From positions 1-64,000 of the forward strand of contig NZ_AP024597.1 in the NCBI RefSeq assembly GCF_019704315.1: DNA of 64,000 bases. Direction: 5' to 3'. The translations under genes were made by a program, and so were the position numbers. Position 1 is the stretch's first letter. Every line of letters begins with the position of its first letter. The DNA is from Stygiolobus caldivivus (GTDB lineage Archaea; Thermoproteota; Thermoprotei_A; Sulfolobales; Sulfolobaceae). This document shows, in pieces, positions 16,952 to 24,378 of the stretch. The notes under the pieces were generated by a model. It saw only the letters and a list, made by a program, of their open reading frames with translations, had not been told where the DNA came from and searched no databases.

Positions 16952-18493
16952 ATGTATTATGTGGACGAATTAGACATTTTGAGGTCTTTAGACCCTGCAG
17001 ATTTCGAGCAGTTTGTAGCTGAAAAGGTATTGCCCGTCCTCGGTCTTACACCACTCTCTGTCACGGGCGGCCCCGATGACGCGGGGTGTGACATTATCGC
17101 TTTCGACAGTAGGCTCGGCAATAAGTGGTGTGTACAAGTGAAGAGGTATTCCGAGGACAAGAAGGTGACTACGAGAGATGTCAGGGAAGTAGTCCTCGGC
17201 ATGGAGCACCACAAGTGTGACAGAGGGCTGATAGTCACTACCTCAGAGCTTAACGGTCCTGCTTTAAAAGAGGCTAAGGACAGGGGGATAGACTGTATTA
17301 ACAGCTCCAGACTATTGTACATAATAAGGCAGTACGGCGTCCCGATGCCTTTGACATCAAAGTTAGTACCGGGCAACAGCAACGAGGTAAGGAAAAAAGG
17401 AGAGATGGCGCCGAAAAGAGAAAGAAAAGGAGAAGAGGCAGAAAGAGAAGAGGGGCACTCAGCTCTCGTGAAGGTGAAAGACGACGGGGCCTTCTTACCC
17501 ATCTCGGTAAGCGAAGCGGTGAGGGTCGCGAAAGATCAGCTCTCGCGATATAAGGAGGTCAAACTGGTGTCAGTAAAGGCCCATTTGAAAAGGCTGTATT
17601 TCTTCAAGGTGAAGGTGAGCTATAAGCTAAAGGGCAGGAGGAGCCAGAGCCTCATACTGGGTATAGACGCTGACGGGAACGTATACGAAGATATACCTAC
17701 GCTGGTAAAGGACGTCGGTTTCGAGGTAGAATATGAGACTAATTCTGAGCTTTACCACAGCGTAAGGGACAGACTGACGAAAGAAGCTGAGGAGCAAGCC
17801 CCCGAGGGTGCTTCGGACATAGAGGTAAAAATGGAGAACTATAAGTTAGCGTGGGTCGTCTCCTATTACGTATTACGGTTCACCGTAGGGCTGACTGAGG
17901 CAGAAGTAGTCGTTGACAGACAAGGTAAGGTAAAGGGGGCCAGTCTCGCCCCGTTAGACGAAGAAAAGCTGAAGAGGTTTTACGGGGGGAGAGTAGTGAG
18001 GCAGGACAAGGGGATAAAGGTGGTCAGGGACTTAGACGATAAGTTCCTTGAAGAGCTCGAGGTAAACGAAGCGGGTGAAGTCGTGGAGACCATGAAAAGG
18101 GTGAGGCCGGAGTACGCGGTGGGCTTGACTAAGGCGTTCTATCACGTCCAAGGTGGGGCGAGTAGGTTCAAAGAGGAAAGTGACGGCGTTAAGGTCGATG
18201 TATTTTTTAATAACTACCATTACTTGGCTAAAGTCGATAACGGGGGTAGGATAGTCGACGGCCTGATAGTGCCTGACGCGAACGTGTATGCGGGTACAAA
18301 AAAGGGGTATAACAAGAAGAGGAGGTGTTTAATAGTCAACGCGGGGGACGTGATCAACGTTATTGACGCTAGAGGAGTAGTAGAAAGGAGAGAGGTACCT
18401 AAGGGGGTATTCTCGAAGCTGAAGTTCTCGGTTAGTAACTTCATCGCTTCCGACTACTCTATAGACACAGACGACCCGCTAGACCTAATATGA
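16952..18493 (+). CDS. Mrr-like restriction endonuclease fused to a large unknown domain
   Basis: 513 residues. Residues 1-130 fit the Mrr catalytic domain (PF04471, PD-(D/E)xK fold): FEQFVAEKVLPVLG, then DAGCDIIAFD (Asp47) and CVQVKRY (Gln62-x-Lys64), followed by VREVVLGMEHHKCDRGLIVT. Mrr enzymes cut modified or foreign DNA. Residues 145-170 are a highly charged Glu/Lys/Arg linker. Residues 170-513 are an unrecognised region with repeated alpha/beta units containing IDADGNVYEDI, VDRQGKVKGAS and VDNGGRIVDG, each a beta hairpin around D-x-x-G. A single gene with no methylase nearby. A partial inverted copy of its catalytic core lies just downstream (18551-18638). Confidence 0.85.
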   Translation: MYYVDELDILRSLDPADFEQFVAEKVLPVLGLTPLSVTGGPDDAGCDIIAFDSRLGNKWCVQVKRYSEDKKVTTRDVREVVLGMEHHKCDRGLIVTTSELNGPALKEAKDRGIDCINSSRLLYIIRQYGVPMPLTSKLVPGNSNEVRKKGEMAPKRERKGEEAEREEGHSALVKVKDDGAFLPISVSEAVRVAKDQLSRYKEVKLVSVKAHLKRLYFFKVKVSYKLKGRRSQSLILGIDADGNVYEDIPTLVKDVGFEVEYETNSELYHSVRDRLTKEAEEQAPEGASDIEVKMENYKLAWVVSYYVLRFTVGLTEAEVVVDRQGKVKGASLAPLDEEKLKRFYGGRVVRQDKGIKVVRDLDDKFLEELEVNEAGEVVETMKRVRPEYAVGLTKAFYHVQGGASRFKEESDGVKVDVFFNNYHYLAKVDNGGRIVDGLIVPDANVYAGTKKGYNKKRRCLIVNAGDVINVIDARGVVERREVPKGVFSKLKFSVSNFIASDYSIDTDDPLDLI

Positions 18494-18531
18494 CCGTGAA
18501 GGGGTACCGAGAGAGTGAGGATTGCTGAGTG

Positions 18532-18651
18532 GGTCGACACACCGAAATAAACATCTCTCCTAGTCACCTTTCTGTCTTCGGAATACCTCTTCACCTGTAC
18601 ACACCACTTGTTGCCTAGCCTACTGTCGAAAGCGATGAGGTCGACACACCG
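18532..18651 (-). repeat. Inverted 88-base copy of the mrr catalytic core between 13-base direct repeats
   Basis: 18551-18638, read on the minus strand, matches 17094-17181 of the upstream Mrr gene at 80 of 88 bases by hand and encodes DSRLGNKWCVQVKRYSED, the active-site segment. Most differences are synonymous. It is flanked by identical direct repeats GGTCGACACACCG at 18532-18544 and 18639-18651. No other mrr sequence surrounds it. It may be a relic of a paralogue captured between short repeats, or an antisense element. Confidence 0.8.
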
Positions 18652-18889
18652 GGGAGTATAATTTAGTATAGGCAGGGCACGACTTCGGCGTTTTACCTAA
18701 AACCCTGCGTCAGTAATACGGCCTTTCATGGCAATCTCGGATACAAGGAAGGGACGACCTGACTGCGGTAAAGGTGAACAAATTTAGCAATGACACCACA
18801 ACACGCTTCAGCGGACGTTAAGTCACCTTTACACGGTAAAGGGACATATAACCCCAATACTCCCCCGCTATCCCTCGTCGGGGATACAG

Positions 18890-19433
18890 TCAACACCTCA
18901 GCCCCACTATCTCGGCGATGCCGCAGAGCTTGGAGTAGACCCCGAACTCCTTTGCCTTCTGTTTCATCCCCTCACTTACCCCCTTATTTAACAGGATGGC
19001 CATTACGTCCTCCTCGTCCTGACCACTACCGTAGACTAATTTAGCTACGACCACGTCTTCTACGCTTTCCAACCAACACTTAACCCCCATCAACTCACCC
19101 TTTACCCTTCCCCTAAGGGCTTCATAGTCGAGTCTGTCTTTAGCGAACTTTAGGTCTACATGGAATAGAGTACTTCTGGGGAGGAACAGAGTTACCCAGC
19201 CCCTCTCCCTATATGCGTCCTCCAACTCCTGGTTCGAAAACTCGAACCCGTGCCCCTTTAATTCCTGAGAGAGGGGGGCCCAATATTTTGAGTGTCTATA
19301 ACGACGTCTATGTCTTGTGTTACCCTGTCCCTACCGTAATGGATCGCCGCTAACCCCCTACGATAACGTACACGACCCCTGCGCTTTCTAGGGCACTCAC
19401 TAACCTCTGGAGTGCCTCAGAGACCTCCTCCAT
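18890..19433 (-). pseudogene. Nucleotidyltransferase-like toxin gene with frameshifts
   Basis: From ATG 19431-19433 the product reads EEVSEALQRLVSALESAGVV, then YVIVGG / LAAIHYGRDRVTQDIDVVID across a one-base shift at a G5 run (C5 at 19354-19358 on the plus strand). It then shifts again near a GGGCCCCCC run and continues as a ~111-residue C-terminal part ending at 18890. VGGLAAIHYGR and DIDVVID are the nucleotidyltransferase signature (G-G-x-A/S.. DxD). It follows, and overlaps by 34 bases, a small upstream gene, so the pair resembles a nucleotidyltransferase toxin-antitoxin operon. It is broken as written. Confidence 0.7.
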
Positions 19434-19657
19434 TCCCTCACCTTCATGAGGTGCTCCCTGGCCTTCTTCACGTCCCCGTTGAACGCCTTCAAGTACTCCG
19501 TTTCCCATATATGGTAGAGCTCGATGAATAACTCGTCTGAGGTCTTACCGGTCCTCTTCATTACTTCTAGGTCGGACTTTATGTCCTCTACCCTCTTCCT
19601 GAACCTCTCGTATGAGCCGAACGGCCTTATTATCTCCTCGTAGGTCTCTTTGTCCAT
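19400..19657 (-). CDS. Small helical protein upstream of the nucleotidyltransferase
   Basis: About 85 residues from the ATG at 19655-19657 (MDKETYEEIIRPFGSYERF); the frame extends further upstream but that part is Arg/Pro-rich and unconvincing. It is all helix and highly charged (RKRVEDIKSDLEVMKRTGKT, KAREHLMKVREWRRSLRH). It overlaps the nucleotidyltransferase start by 34 bases. By position it is a candidate antitoxin or partner; the family is not recognised. Confidence 0.55.
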   Translation of the reverse strand: MDKETYEEIIRPFGSYERFRKRVEDIKSDLEVMKRTGKTSDELFIELYHIWETEYLKAFNGDVKKAREHLMKVREWRRSLRHSRG

Positions 19658-20108
19658 CGAGAGTACATTCTCCGGGTGGTTAATAAACCTAAAGCGGGCC
19701 TCCCGCGTTTTCACGGGGCAGAAAGGAAATGTACGCCGATAACGACGACCCACAACGCTTCCAGTATTATAAGTTACGAAAGGGGCCTCCGACCCGAGAG
19801 CCGGGAGTAAAGATCTGGCTGAAACCTATGCCACATACGGCTTTACGTAACTGTCACAGTCCTTATACCCGTTTTGCACTAAAGTGCATGTCCTCGTCCT
19901 CCCGTCTAACGCCCCCGCACTGCACTAATACCCCGGTGCCCTTTATTGTCTGACCGAGTTTGACTAACGGTAAGGCGTTATATCATTTCTGAGGGCTTTA
20001 CAAAAGGTTGAAAGCCCCCATTCAGGCAGGGATGGCAATTAAATACTCCTTTTTTCTCAATTCCCCTCGTTAGCTAGGGGATAACCTAAGGCTGTTACAC
20101 CCCAAAGG
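19658..20108. other. Intergenic region
   Basis: About 450 bases. A fragment resembling a right end of family A (GTGCCCTTTATTGTCTGACC, about 19937-19956) is visible. Nothing else is supported. Confidence 0.35.
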
Positions 20109-20678
20109 TCAGGCCGTAACGTCCTTAAAGAGCTCATACTCGGCCCCTATCTCCCTACACTTACGTTCTACCACCTCTTTCCTCCCGTAATAAAATAGCA
20201 TGTTGACGAACATCTTTTCCTTCACGGAATATAAGAACTCGTCGGCCTTTCCCAACTCGTAAAACCCCAGTTTCTCTAACACCCTCTGTGACCTTATGTT
20301 CCTCTCGTCGACCCACGCGGTAAGGATCCTGACGTCCGTGTCCTTTAACAAATAGTAGAATAGGAGGTAGATAAGCCCCTTACCCCTGAAAGGCTTGTCC
20401 ACTGCATATGCTACCTCACCTACGTGGGACTGCATCTCCATCCCGAAGTACCTCCCCTTGTTTAGCTGGATCAAGCCGACGACCTTGCCCTCCGAGTAGG
20501 CTAATACCATCAGGGTCTGCTTACCCCATGTCTTGGACCACTCTACTATACGCCCCCTGTCGACCTCACTATAACGTGATAGCGTGTAGTTTTCCTCGTC
20601 GTTGGATAGCCTGGTCATGAAGTCCAGGTAACCGTTAACGTCCTTTTCGTCGGCACCCTTTAAAGTAACAAGCCCCAT
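20109..20678 (-). CDS. GNAT-family N-acetyltransferase
   Basis: 189 residues. The central segment VGEVAYAVDKPFRGKGLIYL is acetyl-CoA binding motif A (R-G-x-G-L), preceded by strand VVGLIQLNKG and followed by LTAWVDERNIRSQRVLEKLG, the motif B/N-x-x-S-x-x-x-x-x-K-x-G-F helix. The enzyme would acetylate an amine on a small molecule or protein; the substrate is unknown. It stands alone, with an ATG start at 20678. Confidence 0.88.
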   Translation of the reverse strand: MGLVTLKGADEKDVNGYLDFMTRLSNDEENYTLSRYSEVDRGRIVEWSKTWGKQTLMVLAYSEGKVVGLIQLNKGRYFGMEMQSHVGEVAYAVDKPFRGKGLIYLLFYYLLKDTDVRILTAWVDERNIRSQRVLEKLGFYELGKADEFLYSVKEKMFVNMLFYYGRKEVVERKCREIGAEYELFKDVTA

Positions 20679-20899
20679 GAATTATACTGTCTAACCCTAA
20701 AGTTAAAAGCCTGTCCTTCGCCTCTCAGGGACTTAGACATTACCTTTCCCACAGCAGGAGCTACTGCGGTACGAGGACGCAGGCTCTAAGTCTGAACACG
20801 TCCCCGTGGGGTCAAATATAGTCTTTTTAATTAACTCTTTTTCATTAACGAGGTTATTTAATCGTAGTTTAACGCATTAAAAAAGGGTTTGATATGTTT

Positions 20900-20944
20900 T
20901 ACTAATACTTTTTAAATTTCATGACCGTTTGAGGACAGCCCCGC
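20900..20944 (+). repeat. Repeat family C, copy 2
   Basis: ACTAATACTTTTTAAATTTC followed by ATGACCGTTTGAGGACAG. It ends about 54 bases before the PaREP1-like gene start, and its AT-rich part could include a TATA element, but the copy at 24298 has no gene downstream on that strand. Confidence 0.45.
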
Positions 20945-20997
20945 TTGCGCGTAGCTCCCACGTGAGGATTTTTAAGTGTGGCTAAAAATGAATAGTT

Positions 20998-21522
20998 ATG
21001 GAGAGGAACCTTTATAAGGTCGGGGAAGAGTACGTTGAGGCTAGGGTCATTGAGTGTTTATCTGATCTTCTCCTCTCATTGACCTTGTGGAAAGAAGGAT
21101 ATACTAGGGATTCCGCAGGGAAAGCTTTCAGTGCGGTAAAAGCGTTAATGAGCGCGTTAATAGTAACTAATGAAGAGAAATTACTTGTTCTAGCTAAGGA
21201 CGAGCAAGAGAGGGAGTGGTTGAAGAAGAAGGCCCACGTAGTACCTACTCACAGTATGTACGGTTTAGCACAGATGTTAAGGAAAATAGGGATTGATATT
21301 ATAAACCTTGTGAACTTTGCTTTAGACCTTCATGATTACCAATATAACGGCTTTGAACCCGATTTCAGCAAATACAGCAAAAAGGAGCAAGTCTTAGCCG
21401 ACCTCATTACCGTAGTTAAGGAGACCAAAAAATTGATAAGTACTTATTTCCCCAAGTATGGGGTTAAGGAGATTTTAGAAAAAATCGACACACTAATTAA
21501 TGAAATAGAAGACAGTAGCTAG
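20998..21522 (+). CDS. PaREP1/HEPN-like family protein
   Basis: 174 residues. The pattern SLTLWKEGYTRDSAGKAFSA, then VKALMSALI, VPTHSMYGLAQMLRKIG and LDLHDYQYNG is characteristic of the PaREP1 family (PF05942), first seen as repeated genes in Pyrobaculum, which adopts a HEPN-like helical fold. Some members pair with nucleotidyltransferases; here none is adjacent, the next gene pair (HEPN/MNT) being 0.8 kb away. It is probably a toxin or RNA-binding protein by analogy. An ATG start at 20998 gives the usual length. Confidence 0.8.
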   Translation: MERNLYKVGEEYVEARVIECLSDLLLSLTLWKEGYTRDSAGKAFSAVKALMSALIVTNEEKLLVLAKDEQEREWLKKKAHVVPTHSMYGLAQMLRKIGIDIINLVNFALDLHDYQYNGFEPDFSKYSKKEQVLADLITVVKETKKLISTYFPKYGVKEILEKIDTLINEIEDSS

Positions 21523-22315
21523 TGTGTCCTAGCGCCGTCTTCATACCTCCGACAGGTTTTCTGGCGTCAAGGTACCAGATTCTGTTAGGGAGAATGTTGA
21601 ACCAGACAGAGTTCGATACAAATACAGTTGAGGATTTAGATTTTTCATGATATAAAATTATCTAGACTTTTGGGCCGGGACTTCCACGGGCTTCTGTAAT
21701 TCAGTTAGTATCATTAAGCATTTTAACTGTTACTCATAGCATTAAAGTAAAATTAATACTAAAATGTTGGTAGAACTGGTGGCGATAAGGGTCGTAAGCC
21801 CAAGTCCGCGCCTGATAAACCTTCGACTTATATCTTATAAAGGGCTTGTTTAAGATAGCGTTGCATAGTTAAACCGTTCTATACTCATAGTCTTTCTTAC
21901 TCGCTCTTCTCAATACACACGGGGGGTATTGTCCTTGATATCTATATTATCAACTCTGCCTATAGTCCACGGATTGACATCTGCTACTTATAACCCCCTA
22001 TGTATTTAGTCCCCTTCTCTAGGCAAAAGGATTTCGTCGAAGTACTTCATTCTTAAATCACTAAATGAAGGGACCTTACCACCATCGTCAATAACACCTT
22101 CACTTAACCATTTCTTATATGTCCCATAGATTTCACCAGCACTAAGACCCTTACCCGATATATCAAAAACACTAGAACAGGCTCAGGAAGAAGAGGTTCT
22201 AGGGTGTTAAAGGGCGGGTGAGTGTTAGCCCTAGCTGATGCCAGTAGGAATATGGGGGGACTTTTTTCAGACAAGGTGTAACTATACGAAGACCGAGGTG
22301 TAACTATTCCGTATC
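21523..22315. other. Intergenic region with one small minus-strand coding relic
   Basis: About 790 bases. On the minus strand 22006-22190 encodes an open stretch ending in a TAA (GLSAGEIYGTYKKWLSEGVI, then FSDLRMKYFDEILLPREGD) that looks like a real protein C-terminus, but no start or further part remains. I do not recognise it. The rest is AT-rich and holds nothing I can support. Confidence 0.4.
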
Positions 22316-22794
22316 TTGGATAAGAGCTCGTTTAGGGCCTTTATAAGAAGATTTAACCCCGAACCCCCTATAGTATCATTAATGGGCTCATTTGAAAAAG
22401 CGTCATTGCTCTGTAAGAGGGCGTTAAACTATTTAAAAGTAGCCAAGGACGCGTTTAATGAAGGGCTTTACGACGTCTCAGCAACTAACTGTCAGATCTC
22501 GGCTGAACTCTTAATAAAGTCTACCTTCCTGTTCCTCGGGTATACACACCCGGAGACCCACAATATCCGAAAGCTTTTAGGTGAACTCGCGAAATTGGCC
22601 GAGTCTGAGGAGATAAGCAGAGTAGTTAAGGAAAAGGGAAGGAGCTCAACTTGGTCGAGGTGAGTAGGTTTGAAGGACAATACTCCCCGGTTGACGTGGA
22701 TTCAGAACTGGCCTCAGACTGCTTAGATACAATAGAAAACGTAATATTGCCCCTTGTAAAGAAAATATGGGGAGACAAGTGGTGCGGGGGCTAG
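22316..22794 (+). pseudogene. HEPN toxin gene with a -1 frameshift
   Basis: From the start at 22316 the protein is a HEPN-domain protein (SLLCKRALNYLKVAKDAFNE, GLYDVSATNCQISAELLIKS, GYTHPETHNIRKLLGELAKL). The open frame stops at 22663, but after one missing base near 22635 the other frame continues (ELNLVEVSRFEGQYSPVDVD, then LDTIENVILPLVKKIWGDKW) to a TAG at 22792-22794. The restored protein would be about 159 residues and overlap the MNT gene by 28 bases, the normal HEPN/MNT arrangement. As written the toxin is truncated. Confidence 0.8.
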
Positions 22795-23102
22795 AATACA
22801 TTAACTATTTAGAGAACAACTGGGGGAGAATTGCAGAAAGGGTGAAAGGTGTAGCTGAAAGGCTGGGGAAAGTACACAAGGTAATAGTGTTTGGCTCAGT
22901 AGTTAAAGGCAAGGTAACGGGGAGTAGCGATTTAGATATAGCTATTTTTTACGACGAGGAGTTGACAGATAAGGAAAAGGTGAGGAGGGCCTTGGAGATA
23001 CTTAACGAGGTAGACGAAGAGGTCATAATAGACGTCCAAGTGCTCAGTAAAAGCGAAGAGGACTTCTTCCTAAAATTTGTCAAAGAGTACATTGAGGTTT
23101 AA
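22767..23102 (+). CDS. MNT-type minimal nucleotidyltransferase antitoxin
   Basis: 111 residues with the nucleotidyltransferase signature VFGSVVKGKVTGSSDLDIAI (Gly43-Ser44 and Asp55-x-Asp57) and a third acidic strand EEVIIDVQVLS. MNT proteins are antitoxins of HEPN RNases, inactivating them by adding AMP to a Tyr near the HEPN active site. It is translationally coupled to the HEPN gene just upstream (28-base overlap). It is intact although its partner is frameshifted. Confidence 0.88.
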   Translation: MGRQVVRGLEYINYLENNWGRIAERVKGVAERLGKVHKVIVFGSVVKGKVTGSSDLDIAIFYDEELTDKEKVRRALEILNEVDEEVIIDVQVLSKSEEDFFLKFVKEYIEV

Positions 23103-23143
23103 CCCGCTTACAAAAACGGGGTTGACAATTTAACGGGACTGCT

Positions 23144-23166
23144 GGAGGAGTAACTACGTCTCCTCC
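23144..23166 (+). terminator. GGAGGAG/CTCCTCC hairpin after the HEPN/MNT operon
   Basis: A 7-base-pair GC-rich stem with a 9-base loop, 41 bases after the MNT stop codon. It is followed by CTTTG, not a long T run, so termination is only a possibility. Confidence 0.35.
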
Positions 23167-23289
23167 CTTTGAGGAATAGACGTAACGTGTGAAAATCCCT
23201 CTCCCCCGGGAGTGTTCTCAAACAGTCATGAAATTTGATAAGTGTATATCAGTTTACTCCTAATATACTGTACACCCTCCAAGTAAACC

Positions 23290-24010
23290 CCGTTTAACGG
23301 AGCCTTCTCCCTCGAGTAAACTCCGGGTTCATCACGTTCAACAAGGCTAGGCTATACTCGACTATCCCCACGTCCCTGTTAACAGCCCTCGTGTCCCTTG
23401 CCAACCTAGCTAGGTGGGCCCTACAGTAAGAATGATAACTCTCCACAGTGTAAGTATACTCCTTACCCACTACGTGGTTGTCGAGTACTTGGTAAACCGA
23501 GTAACCGTCAGTGTAGTACACCCTACTCTCGGGTAGGGGACTCCAGAGGTAGCTGAAAGTTCTACAACCCCTATCACCCGTGATAAAGAAGGGTACACCT
23601 GCTAACGCGTCCCATACCCACAAGTCCACCCCCTTTCGCCCACGCCCGGCCCCCACGTAAGCCCAACTCTCGTCGAGCACCATAGCTTTTGCCGTGAAAG
23701 CCCCCAGTCGCCCTTGCAAGAGTAGTAGGTAAGTATATGCTTTTATCCCTTTCCTCCTTATAAGGATATTGTCGTTAACGGTTCCCCTTCGACCCTCGCT
23801 ATCCCCCTCATGCTCATCCTATTCGTGTATTCTTTCAGTACTCTCTCCTTTTGCTCTTTACCCACCTTGTGGTTAGCAGTCTGGTAGGACGTCTTCCCGC
23901 AAGTCTTGCACTTGTGTTTTTCCTCTAGATGAGCCGTTCTTTACTACTTTGTTTGATTTGTACGAGGGGCATGGTGGTCTTTCTTCTCTCCTCTTCTTTA
24001 CCCCGAGTTT
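23290..24010 (-). pseudogene. Decayed IS1-family transposase (ISC1173-like)
   Basis: The catalytic part (23294-23719) has VLDESWAYVGAGRGRKGVDL, YYTDGYSVYQVL and YTYTVESYHSYCRAHLARL, matching the IS1 DDE enzyme (D-x-x-W, YTDGY, terminal R-H-L-x-R). Upstream, in shifted frames, lies the InsA-like N-terminus with a zinc-finger/HTH pattern (CKTCGKTSYQTANHKVGKEQ, MSMRGIARVEG). Frameshifts separate the two. ISC1173 is the Sulfolobus IS1 type, named from memory. Confidence 0.8.
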
Positions 24011-24297
24011 TTAGTGTAGTAGAATAGTGTTGGTGGTGTCCCTAACTTGGTGACTTGTACTCCGAGTACGTTGCTATTGTGTAAGCGAGGTCTTCCGGCT
24101 CGCGTTTTCTCGGCTTAAATCCCTTAAAACTGAGGGTATTAATTGTGTAGGGTTACGAGGTCTATCTCGTAGACCCGCATGAACCTCATACCTTTGCACG
24201 TAAGTGTTTCTGAAGTAGTGTTTGCTCTCATTACTTCTAGCCCTTTCCTACAAGTAGTGCTAGAAAGGGTGGTTTTTATAAATACTCTATTATTTTT

Positions 24298-24340
24298 ACT
24301 AATACTTATCGAATTTGATGACTGTTTGATAACACTCCCG
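24298..24340 (+). repeat. Repeat family C, copy 3
   Basis: ACTAATACTTATCGAATTTG followed by ATGACTGTTTGATAACA. It lies between the IS1 relic and the 3' end of kinase 2 and matches copy 1 at 615-661 best in the CTTATCGAATTT block. Confidence 0.45.
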
Positions 24341-24378
24341 GTTTTGGGCTCATTTTAGAATAGGGTAACAACACCTTT

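Noticed and set aside
16957-17502. Minus-strand frame of 181 residues opposite the Mrr-like gene
   Set aside because: Shadow of the real coding strand; it contains no recognisable domain.
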